Made by a program: the position numbers and the translations under genes. The notes beneath the pieces are model-generated. The model made no database searches and had not been told where the DNA came from. It was given only the letters and a program-made list of their open reading frames with translations. From Pseudobutyrivibrio sp. MD2005 (GTDB taxonomy: Bacteria > Bacillota > Clostridia > Lachnospirales > Lachnospiraceae): a DNA stretch of 64,000 bases. The stretch lies in assembly GCF_000621865.1 (NCBI RefSeq), contig NZ_JHXE01000008.1, forward strand, positions 225,451-289,450. Direction: 5' to 3'. How positions within the stretch are numbered: position 1 is the stretch's first letter; each line of letters opens with the position of its first letter. Below, in pieces: positions 31,212 to 40,832 of this stretch.

Positions 31212-31243
31212 AAAAATAAAGGGGCTCGGCATTGCCGAACCCC
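31212..31243 (-). terminator. Terminator of hup
   Basis: Minus-strand hairpin GGGGTTCGGC-AAT-GCCGAGCCCC (one mismatch), followed by TTTATTTTTG, 25 bp past the hup stop. Confidence 0.88.
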
Positions 31244-31267
31244 ACCATCATCTAATTTAAAAAATGA

Positions 31268-31540
31268 TTAGTTGATAGAATCCTTAAGAGCCTTACCAGC
31301 CTTAAACTTAGGAGCCTTAGATGCAGGAATCTTCATCTCAGCGCCTGTCTGTGGGTTTCTACCTGTACGAGCAGCTCTCTCAGAAACTTCGAATGTACCG
31401 AAGCCAACGAGCTGGATCTTCTCACCCTTCTTAAGTTCTTCAGCTACAACTTCTGTGAAAGCCTTTACAGAAGCCTCAGCATCCTTCTTTGAAATGTTAG
31501 CCTTGCTAGCGATAGCTGCTACTAATTCTGTCTTGTTCAT
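31268..31540 (-). CDS. hup: DNA-binding protein HU
   Basis: 90-aa histone-like protein that bends DNA and compacts the nucleoid as a dimer. It starts MNKTELVAAIASKANISKKD and contains the DNA-binding arm signature GRNPQTGAEMKIPASKAPKF. It is monocistronic or weakly linked to the downstream rqcP operon, with its own consensus promoter, terminator and SD (CGAGGAGGAA). Confidence 0.98.
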   Translation of the reverse strand: MNKTELVAAIASKANISKKDAEASVKAFTEVVAEELKKGEKIQLVGFGTFEVSERAARTGRNPQTGAEMKIPASKAPKFKAGKALKDSIN

Positions 31541-31605
31541 TACTATTCCTCCTCGAGAATTTGTTTTAAAAGTTAGTAAGGGAAAAGCCCCTAACTACAA
31601 TATCC

Positions 31606-31634
31606 TTTATAATTGTTTTAAAGTATACTGTCAA
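31606..31634 (-). promoter_or_regulatory. Promoter of hup
   Basis: Minus strand TTGACA (31629-31634), 17-bp spacer, TATAAA (31606-31611). Confidence 0.85.
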
Positions 31635-31766
31635 CAACAAAACCCCAAAAATCCCGATTTTATAAGGTTTTTATGTATTATTACAAATTTTTTGCAACAT
31701 TTTTAAACATTATTACCATTTACAAATCCTTGATTTTTCGGCTTGTTCACATCTTTTTCACATATT

Positions 31767-33005
31767 TTAGTTCATAAGATTACTGATTAAATCGGATACT
31801 GTGGATAAATAATCCACTTCATAGTCATAATCGTCCTTTATTGAGCTGCCAGCAGTCTCTTCTTCTGCACTTTCACCACCCTCTTCAGACTCTGTTTCTT
31901 CGGCTGTATTTTCTGCTTCTGATGTATCTGCAGACGTAGTTCCACTTTCAGATTCTAGTGCAAGTGTAATAGTGGCAGATTCCGAATTTACAACCAGTGT
32001 CTTATTCCAAGATTCATAGCCGTCACATTTAACAACAAGCTTATGTGTACCATACTGTACACTCTGAGGTTCAGTTACATCAATCATCTGCCCGTCAATA
32101 TAGACATAAGTGTCCGGAACAGTAACCAGGAAAGTTAAAGTGCAAAACGATGGTCCATCCCCCTTTAAGTCGTCAAGGTTAATCTGGGTAGTCTCATTTC
32201 TAACTACGGTATATTCGTCACTTCCGCCCCAGCCATTATTGGCAACAGTGACCTTGTAGGTACCTTCAGGAACTTCGATTAATTCATCCCCATAAACCAT
32301 GGAAACTATCTTGTTTCCAATGAAAATCATGCTGTCATCAAATAGCTCGGTGTTAGTAAGATAAATGTAGCCGTGACCTGTGGTAACAGCAATAGATATT
32401 ACCTCTTTTTCTTGGCCAACAACTGTAATCACATCATCCTTGCCAATATCTGAAAGAAGTATTTTCTCTGAATCTGAATATACTTTGGTTGAATCTGTAA
32501 TTTTGTAATTACTTCCATCGATTGTTATAAGATTTCTAGACGCATCAAGCTTGTATTTAGAAATATCCTCATAAATCCAAACGTCATCTGTTTTCTGCAC
32601 CGTAGAAAGCGCTCCTGACGACGGCAAAAGCTCGCCTATCGTAACGACTGTACCTGTAGTAAAGCTCGCCCAGACACTATTCTTCCCATATTTGTCAAGG
32701 AATCTAGTAGTCATGTTGTAGTTGTAGCGAAATTGCTTTCCTTCACTGAGGGAATATAACGAAATAGTCTCATCTGTCATGTTGAGATTCTCAACTATAT
32801 AAAGCTCAGAGCCAGTAACTACAGAATCCTCTTCGGTTAGCGTCTCCTCAGTCTCAACCTCTTGAGTATTCCCCTTAAGTGCCGAGCCAGTGTGGTTTGT
32901 GACAGTGGCGTTGTTAGGATGAGAGCCACAGCCAGAAGAAATGGCTAAAACAATCCCCAATACCAATATAAATTTTTGCTTTTTGTATGTAAAAATCCCT
33001 TTCAT
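31767..33005 (-). CDS. PEGA-domain lipoprotein
   Basis: 412-aa exported protein. The signal peptide ends in a lipobox (LAISSGC, Cys near 26). A Thr/Glu-rich linker and a beta-rich middle part follow, then a PEGA domain (about 290-350; VPDTYVYIDGQMIDVTEPQS, GTHKLVVKCDGYESW). The C-terminal tail is acidic and low-complexity (about 350-395). Its role is unknown; PEGA domains are often found on surface proteins. It lies 4 bp behind cca and is probably cotranscribed with proS-cca. Confidence 0.8.
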   Translation of the reverse strand: MKGIFTYKKQKFILVLGIVLAISSGCGSHPNNATVTNHTGSALKGNTQEVETEETLTEEDSVVTGSELYIVENLNMTDETISLYSLSEGKQFRYNYNMTTRFLDKYGKNSVWASFTTGTVVTIGELLPSSGALSTVQKTDDVWIYEDISKYKLDASRNLITIDGSNYKITDSTKVYSDSEKILLSDIGKDDVITVVGQEKEVISIAVTTGHGYIYLTNTELFDDSMIFIGNKIVSMVYGDELIEVPEGTYKVTVANNGWGGSDEYTVVRNETTQINLDDLKGDGPSFCTLTFLVTVPDTYVYIDGQMIDVTEPQSVQYGTHKLVVKCDGYESWNKTLVVNSESATITLALESESGTTSADTSEAENTAEETESEEGGESAEEETAGSSIKDDYDYEVDYLSTVSDLISNLMN

Positions 33006-33009
33006 AGCT

Positions 33010-34335
33010 TTATTGTAGCATATCTTTTACTCTGTTTAGTAGATATTCTCTATCATTAAGAGATGGATTATCAACCACCTCTTCAAAAACGTCCTTTAAA
33101 ATAGCTCCAATGCGCTGTCCTTGTGGAACTCCAAGCTCCAATAAATCTTTTCCGTTTATCTTTAAATCCTTGATTTTCAAGCAATCGCCTGCTGCAACAA
33201 TTTCTTTGTATACACGCTCAAGCTCATCAATATAAGTAAGCTTCTCCTGACGATGGTACATTGATTGTGCAAGACAATCAGCTCGCTTTACCGCAAGAAG
33301 GTCATTAAAATTCTCCTGTCCGACGCGGATAATCATTCTACGAACATTTCTCTCCGAAATCTCAGGCCTGTCATCATGATTTTTAACAAGATTACATACC
33401 CTGTCTGTGGTATCGTTATCAAATTTCAGGCGGCGTAAAAAGGCACGTGCCATTTCTGCACCCTTTACAGGATGCATCTTAAAATGATTCTGCCCTTTTT
33501 CATCTGTAGTCTTGCAGGCTGGCTTTGCAATATCGTGAAGCATCATCGTAAGGCGAAGCACTTTATCCTCTGGAATAAGCCCCATTGCCACGATACTATG
33601 CTCGCCAACTGTGTAAATGTGGTGCTTGTTGTTCTGTTGGCACTCTAACATCACATCTAACTCTGGGAAGAACACCTTAGATAAGCCTGTGTCATACACA
33701 TTGCGTAATCTTTCAGGATGATCCGATGTAACAAGCTTAACCATCTCCACCTGAATTCGCTCAGCACTGATTCTGTCTAAAGTAGGCGCCAGTTCCTTGA
33801 TAGCCTGATAAGTGGCTGGCTCTATCTCAAATCCAAGCTGTGCAGAAAAACGAAGCGCTCTAAGCATGCGAAGGGCATCCTCTGTAAAGCGCTCGGTAGG
33901 ATTTCCAACTGCTTTGATAATCCCTGCCTTTAAATCCTCTTCGCCACCAAACAAATCTACAAGCCCCTTGCTCTCATTGTAGGCCATAGCATTTATTGTA
34001 AAATCGCGACGCTTAAGGTCCTCCTCTAGGGATGCTGTAAATGTAACTTCTTTAGGGTGGCGACCATCCTCGTATTTACCATCCACTCGATATGTGGTGA
34101 CCTCGTAGCCTGTACCATGCATAAGTACAGTTACTGTGCCATGTTCGATTCCAGTATCAAAAGTCCTATCAAAAAGAGACTTTACCGTTTCAGGTAAAGC
34201 CGATGTGGTTATGTCCCAATCATGAGGAACTTTCCCTAGAATGCAGTCACGGACACAGCCGCCTACTGCATAGGCTTCGTGTCCGTTAGATTCTAAAATA
34301 TTTATAATTTTTGAAACATCTGCTGGTAAATTCAT
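33010..34335 (-). CDS. cca: CCA-adding tRNA nucleotidyltransferase
   Basis: 441-aa enzyme that adds or repairs the 3' CCA of tRNAs. The class II nucleotidyltransferase head has YAVGGCVRDCILGKVPHDWD, with the DxD metal ligands in HDWDI, followed by RRDFTINAMAY and a C-terminal HD domain (MMLHDIAKPAC). It has a real substrate load here: none of the fourteen tRNA genes in this window appears to encode its CCA end. It lies 1 bp behind proS. Confidence 0.95.
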   Translation of the reverse strand: MNLPADVSKIINILESNGHEAYAVGGCVRDCILGKVPHDWDITTSALPETVKSLFDRTFDTGIEHGTVTVLMHGTGYEVTTYRVDGKYEDGRHPKEVTFTASLEEDLKRRDFTINAMAYNESKGLVDLFGGEEDLKAGIIKAVGNPTERFTEDALRMLRALRFSAQLGFEIEPATYQAIKELAPTLDRISAERIQVEMVKLVTSDHPERLRNVYDTGLSKVFFPELDVMLECQQNNKHHIYTVGEHSIVAMGLIPEDKVLRLTMMLHDIAKPACKTTDEKGQNHFKMHPVKGAEMARAFLRRLKFDNDTTDRVCNLVKNHDDRPEISERNVRRMIIRVGQENFNDLLAVKRADCLAQSMYHRQEKLTYIDELERVYKEIVAAGDCLKIKDLKINGKDLLELGVPQGQRIGAILKDVFEEVVDNPSLNDREYLLNRVKDMLQ

Positions 34336-34336
34336 A

Positions 34337-35776
34337 TTAATAAGCTTTACCCCAATATACTAATTTCTTAGCTGGCTTGCCGCAGCATGCACATACGTCA
34401 GAAATGTGCTCCTGATCGTTGAATGGCATACAACGTGAAGTAACAGCTAAATCCTCTTTAATCTTGTTCTCGCAAGCTACGTCTCCGCACCACATAGCAC
34501 GAATGAAGCCTGGCTTGTTGTTAGCGATTTCTGTGAACTCAGCATAATTGTGAGCATCCCAGATGTGGCTATCGCGGTGAGCCTTTGCACGCTCAAACAT
34601 ATCCTTTTGGATAGTCTCAAGAAGCTCTGCTACCTTTGTCTCTACCTGATCAAGTGGACACTCAATCTTTTCGCGTGTATCACGGCGAACAAGTACACAC
34701 TTGCCTGCCTCGATATCCTTTGGTCCAAGTTCTACACGAACAGGGATACCGCGCATCTCTGCCTCAGAGAACTTCCAACCTGGTGACTTATCTGAATCGT
34801 CAAGCTTAGCACGCATTGTCTTACCAAGACGCTCGCAAACCTCGCCTGCCTTTTCAAGTACGCCTTCCTTCTTCTGCTGAATAGGAATAACAACTACCTG
34901 TGTAGGTGCGATACGTGGTGGAAGTACAAGACCTGAATCATCACCATGTACCATAATGATAGCACCGATAAGACGTGTAGTCATACCCCAAGATGTCTGA
35001 TGTACATACTGAAGCTGATTGTTCTTATCTGTGTACTGAATACCAAATGGCTTAGAGAAGTTCTGGCCAAAGTTGTGTGATGTACCAGACTGTAAAGCCT
35101 TACCATCATGCATAAGAGCTTCGATTGTGTATGTAGCCTCTGCTCCTGCAAACTTTTCTTTATCTGTCTTCTGTCCGCGAACTACTGGCATAGCAAGTAC
35201 TTCTTCGCAGAAATCTGCATAAAGATTAAGCATCTGAACTGTACGAGCCTCTGCATCCTCTGCTGTAGCATGAGCAGTGTGACCCTCCTGCCATAAGAAC
35301 TCACGTGAACGAAGGAATGGACGTGTCTCCTTTTCCCATCGAACTACTGAACACCACTGGTTGTAAACCTTTGGTAAATCTCTGTGAGAGTGAATAATAT
35401 CCTTATAGAAATCACAGAAAAGAGTTTCTGAAGTAGGACGAACGCAAAGACGCTCCTGAAGCGGGTTAAGACCACCGTGTGTAACCCAAGCTACCTCTGG
35501 TGCAAATCCCTCTACATGGTCCTTTTCAACCTGAAGAAGACTCTCTGGAATAAACATCGGCATGTACACATTCTGTACTCCTGTCTCTTTGAATCTTCTG
35601 TCTAACTCGTGCTGGATATTTTCCCAAATAGCATACCCATCGGGCTTGATAATCATGCATCCCTTTACTGATGAATATGCAATCAAATCAGCCTTAACAA
35701 CTACATCGGTATACCACTGTGCGAAATCCTCAGACATGGAGGTAATCGCTTCTACCAGCTTTTTTTCCTGTGCCAT
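34337..35776 (-). CDS. proS: Prolyl-tRNA synthetase, short archaeal/type-3 form
   Basis: Charges tRNA-Pro. The 479-aa length and C-terminal zinc-type cysteines ([18 protein letters not shown] end) mark the ProS type 3 form without the large editing insertion. Class II motifs: [18 protein letters not shown] (motif 1 area), [20 protein letters not shown] (motif 2 region) and [10 protein letters not shown]. It is first in the proS-cca-PEGA unit. Confidence 0.96.
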   Translation of the reverse strand: MAQEKKLVEAITSMSEDFAQWYTDVVVKADLIAYSSVKGCMIIKPDGYAIWENIQHELDRRFKETGVQNVYMPMFIPESLLQVEKDHVEGFAPEVAWVTHGGLNPLQERLCVRPTSETLFCDFYKDIIHSHRDLPKVYNQWCSVVRWEKETRPFLRSREFLWQEGHTAHATAEDAEARTVQMLNLYADFCEEVLAMPVVRGQKTDKEKFAGAEATYTIEALMHDGKALQSGTSHNFGQNFSKPFGIQYTDKNNQLQYVHQTSWGMTTRLIGAIIMVHGDDSGLVLPPRIAPTQVVVIPIQQKKEGVLEKAGEVCERLGKTMRAKLDDSDKSPGWKFSEAEMRGIPVRVELGPKDIEAGKCVLVRRDTREKIECPLDQVETKVAELLETIQKDMFERAKAHRDSHIWDAHNYAEFTEIANNKPGFIRAMWCGDVACENKIKEDLAVTSRCMPFNDQEHISDVCACCGKPAKKLVYWGKAY

Positions 35777-35818
35777 TTTTTTCTCCTTATCTTAATTTAA
35801 ATCTTTTTTAGCCTGTTC

Positions 35819-35847
35819 ATTATATAAAATAATTTAAAACAAGTCCA
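35819..35847 (-). promoter_or_regulatory. Putative promoter of proS
   Basis: TATAAT (35819-35824) with a weak -35 TGGACT (35842-35847), 17-bp spacer. The -35 lies inside the stem of the preceding terminator. Confidence 0.5.
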
Positions 35848-35873
35848 CCCCTTCATTACAAAGAGTGGACTTG
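35832..35873 (-). terminator. Terminator of the EAL protein gene
   Basis: Arms CAAGTCCAC (35840-35848) and GTGGACTTG (35865-35873), perfect 9-bp stem with a 16-nt loop, then TTTTAAATTATTTT on the minus strand. Confidence 0.75.
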
Positions 35874-35888
35874 TACATAGCAATATGT

Positions 35889-38177
35889 TTATAAAAGATA
35901 TTCCTCTTCAAAGCGCTTAACTGGAAGTGGCTTATTGAAATAGTAACCCTGAAGGTAATCAGCTCCAGTGCCACTAAGGTAATTAACCTGCTCCTCTGTT
36001 TCTACACCCTCGATGATAACCATCATATCAAGAGCCTTTGCAAGACTGACTATTGTATTGACTATCTTGCGACCCTTGCTGGCATTTTTATCCATGGATA
36101 GGAATGCCATATCCATTTTTAAAATATCAGCCGGCACTTCTTTTAACATGTTTAAAGAAGAATATCCGCTTCCAAAATCATCTATCTCAATCAGGAAACC
36201 ATATTCCTTAAGAGAATGGATGATATCAAGCTGACGTTCCTTTTCTGTCATGAATATTGTTTCAGTGATTTCAAGCTTTAAGCGATACGGCGCTATATGG
36301 TATTTCTCTACGAGACTCACAAGCGTCTCGTATAAATCGATGTAGTAAAAATCCTTTACGGATATATTAACTGAAATCGATAGCTCATCATATCCTAATG
36401 ATGACCAATATGCCAATCGCTTCGCAGCCTGCTCCCACATATAAGTATCAAGCTTGTAAATATAGCCTGTCTTTTCAAGCAGTGGAATAAACGAAGCCGG
36501 AGCGATGATTCCTCTATCAGGATGTATCCAGCGAACCAAAGCCTCTGCCAGCACAAACTTGCCATCCATATTTACAACTGGCTGTAGGAACATAGCAAAC
36601 TGTCCTGTTGAAAGAGCCTCTTCAAACTCGCCTATTATCTTTTGCTCAGTAAGATATTCTCTACGAAGCATATCTCCGTAGTAAGCTATGGCATTTTTAA
36701 AGCTTCCTTTGATAGACTCAATTGCAAGAAGCGCTCCATCAACCATTGATATAACTGGCGCCTGCCTATCAAAAATATCGTAAACACCAAGAAGTATAAC
36801 CATTCTATACTGAGCATTGTTAAGATAATTGCTCACCTTATTCATGCCAGTCATAAATAGCTCTTCTGTGTATCGACTCTTTGGCATAAGTACCGCAAAT
36901 CTGTCTGCCTCAAGTCTGGCAAATGCCGAACCCTTTTTAAGCTTTTCACGGATTGTGTCAGCACATTTAATCAGAAGCTGATCAGCCTCTTCCGGGCCAA
37001 ACATATCATTTATCAGCTTAAATCCCTTGATATTGCCACAAACCATAACGTATTCAACGCCAAGATTTTCATCAAGGATTCTTCTGACCTCTTCAAAAAA
37101 TGCTTCTCGATTTAGAGCTCCAGTCAAGCTATCATGGCTATTTCTGTACTTTTCTTCTTCGTATGCTATAAAATCGCCTGTCACATCATAGAACGAGAAA
37201 TAACAGCCGCAATAGTAGCCTCGCTTATCGTATATTTTGTTGAAATGCACATCAAAACGATATTCATCGCCATTAATGTTGTACACATCATTCCAGCTGG
37301 TGTTTGATATCGAATTGGAATCCTTACCCTCACGCCATTTTCTAAAACGAACCTCTAAGACTCTTTTATCTCCAGTCTGGCAAAACATTCTGTTGGCAAA
37401 CTGATTTGAATAGATGCAATTATCATTTTCATCATAAGAAATAAGCGCACACTCCATCCTCTCTGTGATGGTTGTAAGCATGTATTCAACAAAAGTCTTA
37501 GGATTGTACAATAGCGAGTAGTAACCCACAAAAATTGCCGCAACTGCGTAGAAGCAAATGGACACATCAACAGGGAAATTGAAGAACAGATATAAAACAT
37601 TAATCAATATTATTCCCACAAACATGAGCAATATTGAAAGATATCTGGTGCGATGAAATCCGCTGGTCTGCAGTGTCTTTTTCAGCAATACAACGATTAT
37701 CATTGCAACTAAGATATAACAAAAAATCAAGTGCACATAATAATAATCGTGTATGTCGAAGGCAAAAAACCAATCGTATAACGCTATTCGCTTTTCTCGT
37801 AAAGTAAAAGCATGGTGCCATTTTAGATTAGTAATCAAACTAATATTATCAAGCACCGCAATAGTGTTTGTAATGAGTGGAGCCGCGTAATTATCAAGCC
37901 AAACTTTTGTATATTGACGAGCATAAAACAGAAATGTAATTAGAATCCAATCTATGCCACAAAAATATACAATATATCCTACTTCAGACAGCTTAGGATC
38001 CTTAACTGCTATAGCATGTGTGTATGCCAAACTGGTAATTATGGCAAGTACAAACAGTTGGATAATCGATATTGCAAGCTTACTATGTTTAATTGTGTGT
38101 TTTGTACCAATATATACTGCACAAGCCAGCAAAATAAATGCTGTGAGCATAAATAGTAGAATATAAAGCTTAATCAA
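35889..38177 (-). CDS. Membrane sensor with PAS, degenerate GGDEF and EAL domains
   Basis: 762 aa. Residues 1-220 hold about seven membrane helices of the 7TM sensor type. A PAS-like part follows (about 230-350), then a GGDEF-type domain whose signature is degenerate (ARLEADRFAVLMPKS instead of GGDEF), so it should not make c-di-GMP. The C-terminal EAL domain keeps its catalytic set: EALVRW (about 543), NISVKD, LEITET, IDDFGSGYSS, EGVET and YLQGYYF. It is probably a c-di-GMP phosphodiesterase tuned by a membrane signal. It lies 19 bp behind the rluA-type gene. Confidence 0.9.
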   Translation of the reverse strand: MIKLYILLFMLTAFILLACAVYIGTKHTIKHSKLAISIIQLFVLAIITSLAYTHAIAVKDPKLSEVGYIVYFCGIDWILITFLFYARQYTKVWLDNYAAPLITNTIAVLDNISLITNLKWHHAFTLREKRIALYDWFFAFDIHDYYYVHLIFCYILVAMIIVVLLKKTLQTSGFHRTRYLSILLMFVGIILINVLYLFFNFPVDVSICFYAVAAIFVGYYSLLYNPKTFVEYMLTTITERMECALISYDENDNCIYSNQFANRMFCQTGDKRVLEVRFRKWREGKDSNSISNTSWNDVYNINGDEYRFDVHFNKIYDKRGYYCGCYFSFYDVTGDFIAYEEEKYRNSHDSLTGALNREAFFEEVRRILDENLGVEYVMVCGNIKGFKLINDMFGPEEADQLLIKCADTIREKLKKGSAFARLEADRFAVLMPKSRYTEELFMTGMNKVSNYLNNAQYRMVILLGVYDIFDRQAPVISMVDGALLAIESIKGSFKNAIAYYGDMLRREYLTEQKIIGEFEEALSTGQFAMFLQPVVNMDGKFVLAEALVRWIHPDRGIIAPASFIPLLEKTGYIYKLDTYMWEQAAKRLAYWSSLGYDELSISVNISVKDFYYIDLYETLVSLVEKYHIAPYRLKLEITETIFMTEKERQLDIIHSLKEYGFLIEIDDFGSGYSSLNMLKEVPADILKMDMAFLSMDKNASKGRKIVNTIVSLAKALDMMVIIEGVETEEQVNYLSGTGADYLQGYYFNKPLPVKRFEEEYLL

Positions 38178-38196
38178 ATAGCTTCCCCCGTTTTCT

Positions 38197-38853
38197 TTAG
38201 CCCGCTACCCTGCTGTCAGCAAAATCTTCTCCCTTTGGTTTAATATCAAATCCCATCCTCTCACCTGTTGCAGGATGGTTGAACCCAATATAGTATGAAC
38301 ACAACGCAAGATTATGACCTGTTGCCACACCGCCATACTTAACATCCCCCAGTATTGGAGCGGTTCTACTTGCAAGTTGAGTTCTAATCTGATGATGTCT
38401 ACCAGTAAATAAATCAATATCCAAAAGCTTTCGGTCGTCCCACTGTTCCACAACTCTATATCGAAGCACTGCCTTTTTAGCACGTGGATCAGATTCCTTT
38501 ACAACCTTGGACAGATTAGTTCTGTTATCCTTTACAAGATAATCTGTTAATTCGCCTTCATCAGGGAATGATTCTCTGCTGATAATAGCGTAATACTTTT
38601 TCTTGAAGGTATGCTCTGTAATCTGTTTTGTAAGCTTACTTGCAGCCTCAGATGTCTTAGCAAACACCATAATGCCCTCTACAGGCTGATCTAATCTATG
38701 AACCACATGCGTTGTTGGTGGCTCATTCTTGCTGGAAAGATAGTTGTTAACCTCGCTAACCATATCTTTCTCACCAATATTTTTAGTTTGAGTAGCCACT
38801 CCCGCTGGCTTATAGCAAACAATTATGCTATCGTCCTCAAAAATAACATCCAT
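38197..38853 (-). CDS. RluA-family pseudouridine synthase, short form
   Basis: 218-aa catalytic domain only, without an S4 domain. It shows YKPAGVATQTKN, VVHRLDQPVEGIMVFAK with the catalytic Asp, and GRHHQIRTQLAS. It may modify tRNA or rRNA; the target is unknown. It is the second RluA paralogue in this window. The gene precedes the EAL-protein gene with a 19-bp gap, an association I cannot explain functionally. Confidence 0.9.
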   Translation of the reverse strand: MDVIFEDDSIIVCYKPAGVATQTKNIGEKDMVSEVNNYLSSKNEPPTTHVVHRLDQPVEGIMVFAKTSEAASKLTKQITEHTFKKKYYAIISRESFPDEGELTDYLVKDNRTNLSKVVKESDPRAKKAVLRYRVVEQWDDRKLLDIDLFTGRHHQIRTQLASRTAPILGDVKYGGVATGHNLALCSYYIGFNHPATGERMGFDIKPKGEDFADSRVAG

Positions 38854-38908
38854 AATTACTACCTCCCCTTATTTTTATTTATATTATAACCAATATGAAC
38901 TGCGCTTA

Positions 38909-39598
38909 CTAGACTTTAAACCTATAGCCTACACCCCAAATTGTTTCTATATATTGAGGCTTTGATGTGTTGAGCTCAATTTTTTCACGGATTTTATTTA
39001 CGTGCACTGTGACAGTAGAGATATCGCCAATAGACTCCTCTCCCCACAAAGTCTCAAATAGCTGCTCCTTTGAGTAGATAACATTAGGATTCTCTGCCAA
39101 AAATGTGAGTAAATCGAACTCTTTAGCCGTAAATATCTTTTCCTCTCCATTAATCCAAACTCGTCTGCTAGCTTTATCAATTCTAAGGCCTCTGATACTG
39201 ATTTCATTTTTCTTGATGGCAGGAGACTGAACAAGTCTTTCGTATCTGGCAAGATGCGCCTTCACCCTTGCGACAAGCTCGCTTGGCGAAAATGGCTTGG
39301 TAATATAGTCATCAGCCCCAAGGCCCAAACCTCTAATCTTATCAATCTCTTCTTTTTTAGCTGTAACCATAAGGATTGGCACGTTTTTCACCTCACGGAT
39401 ACGTTTGCAAAGCTCAAATCCATCAACGCCAGGAAGCATTAAATCCAATATGTACATATCATAATTGCCAGCTAACGCCTTTTGGAGGCCCTTTTCTCCA
39501 TCAGCTTCTATGTCTACCTCAAAGTTGGAAAGCTCCAAATAGTCTTTTTCTAACTCTGCAATTGCTTCCTCATCTTCAATGATAAGTATTCTACTCAT
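38909..39598 (-). CDS. OmpR/PhoB-family response regulator
   Basis: 229 aa. The receiver domain has the acidic pocket (IIEDEE), the phospho-acceptor Asp in YILDLMLPGVDGF (about residue 53) and the conserved Lys (TAKKEE). The C-terminal winged helix ends SKPQYIETIWGVGYRFKV. It is listed after its kinase in position but transcribed first: it ends at 38909 and its start overlaps the kinase gene by 8 bp. Target genes are not evident. Confidence 0.95.
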   Translation of the reverse strand: MSRILIIEDEEAIAELEKDYLELSNFEVDIEADGEKGLQKALAGNYDMYILDLMLPGVDGFELCKRIREVKNVPILMVTAKKEEIDKIRGLGLGADDYITKPFSPSELVARVKAHLARYERLVQSPAIKKNEISIRGLRIDKASRRVWINGEEKIFTAKEFDLLTFLAENPNVIYSKEQLFETLWGEESIGDISTVTVHVNKIREKIELNTSKPQYIETIWGVGYRFKV

Positions 39599-40736
39599 TT
39601 ATTACCTCCTGATATTTTCTAATTACAAAATACATTGTTGTGCCTTGATTTTCCTTGCTTGTAACCCAGATTTTTCCACCGTGATCTTCGATAATCTTTT
39701 TAACTATAGAAAGACCAATGCCACTTCCACCTGCCGCTGAATTGCGGGATGTATCTGCTCGATAGAATCTATCAAACACGTATGGTAAATCATGAGTGGC
39801 AATTCCTTTGCCGTTATCAGAAATCTCTATCTGAACAAAATCGCCTACATCTTTTACAACAATCCCTATTCGGGAAGCAACATCAGCTCTCATATATTTT
39901 ACTGAATTACTCACAATGTTATGAATAATTCTTCCTAACTGCTCTGGATCCGCAATTATAAGCACCTCTGGATCCACGAAATTAGCATAGTCAAGCCTAA
40001 TATGTTGATTTTCCAAATCCATTCCAAGCTCTTCTATGCAATCCTGGAAGTAGGCGCTTAAATTGAGCTTTTGGAAATTATATGGGATTTTGTTTGTATC
40101 GATATTTGAATAAAGTGTCAGCTCATTAATAAGAGTGTTCATCTCATTTGCTTTATTATAAATGGTACGAATATACTTTTCCTGCTTTTCGGGGGTGTCT
40201 GCCACGCCATCAAGCATTCCTTCAGAATATCCCTTTATCGCTGTGATTGGAGTTTTCAAATCGTGGGCAATGTTAGAAATCAATGCGCGCTGCTCCGCTT
40301 CGTCCTCCAACCTATCCTTGGCATTGTTTTTAAGACGAACGCGCATATCTTCAAATGCATTGCAAAGCTCACTCATTTCGTCTTTGCCGGTGCTTGCCAC
40401 GCTAAAATCAAGGTTGCCTTCCTTTATGTTATTTGCTGCAGCCTTGAGTATCTTAAGCTGTGGAGCGATACCGCGATATATCCAAGCAACCATAATAATT
40501 GCCGTAAGTAACAGGATTATGAATTCTGCAACACAAAAATTGATGACCAATTCATCAAATTTGCCTGACTCATCAATATGAATTTTGATTGAATGGATTA
40601 ATTCGTTAGTTAACAGCTGCTTTTCTGTAGCTTCTTTTACTATGCCCTTAAGGCCCATCATTAAACAGCTGAAAATTAACACCGGAACAATTGTGATTAT
40701 TAAAAATGAGATTATAAGACGATTTTTCAGTTTCAT
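39591..40736 (-). CDS. Membrane sensor histidine kinase
   Basis: 381 aa. Two membrane helices (about 8-28 and 68-88) flank a short extracellular loop of about 40 residues. A HAMP domain follows, then the phospho-accepting His in SNIAHDLKTPITAIKGYSEG (about 158) and the ATPase motifs NIVSNSVKYM (N box), DNGKGI and GGSGIGLSIVKKI (G boxes). The 3' end overlaps the response regulator start by 8 bp. The SD GAGGAT comes from a CCTCATC-type repeat. The overall type resembles VanS-like kinases; the signal is unknown. Confidence 0.94.
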   Translation of the reverse strand: MKLKNRLIISFLIITIVPVLIFSCLMMGLKGIVKEATEKQLLTNELIHSIKIHIDESGKFDELVINFCVAEFIILLLTAIIMVAWIYRGIAPQLKILKAAANNIKEGNLDFSVASTGKDEMSELCNAFEDMRVRLKNNAKDRLEDEAEQRALISNIAHDLKTPITAIKGYSEGMLDGVADTPEKQEKYIRTIYNKANEMNTLINELTLYSNIDTNKIPYNFQKLNLSAYFQDCIEELGMDLENQHIRLDYANFVDPEVLIIADPEQLGRIIHNIVSNSVKYMRADVASRIGIVVKDVGDFVQIEISDNGKGIATHDLPYVFDRFYRADTSRNSAAGGSGIGLSIVKKIIEDHGGKIWVTSKENQGTTMYFVIRKYQEVINE

Positions 40737-40741
40737 ATTTT

Positions 40742-40776
40742 ATCCTCATCACTCAGCTTCTCCATCGGGGCGAAGC
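40742..40776. repeat. Decayed CCTCATC repeat ahead of the kinase gene
   Basis: ATCCTCATCACTCAGCT (40742-40758) matches 15 of 17 bases of the element at 15877-15893. It continues with a GGCTTC/GAAGC hairpin. Read on the minus strand, its GATGAGGAT supplies the SD of the kinase gene, the same arrangement as at rqcP. Confidence 0.5.
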
Positions 40777-40778
40777 CT

Positions 40779-40811
40779 TAAAAAAAGCAGCCACATTATG
40801 TGACTGCTTTT
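40779..40811 (-). terminator. Terminator of metK
   Basis: Minus-strand hairpin AAAAGCAG(T)CACA/TGTG(G)CTGCTTTT with one mismatch, followed by TTTTTAAG, about 20 bp past the metK stop. Confidence 0.85.
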
Positions 40812-40832
40812 ATTATATCATATTTGACAATT

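Noticed and set aside
31158..31232. N-terminal extension of RqcP
   Set aside because: It translates the interspersed hairpin repeat; the SD and family length support the start at 31157.
35777..35888. T-box leader ahead of proS
   Set aside because: The space is about 110 bp and is occupied by the preceding terminator; no T-box sequence is visible.
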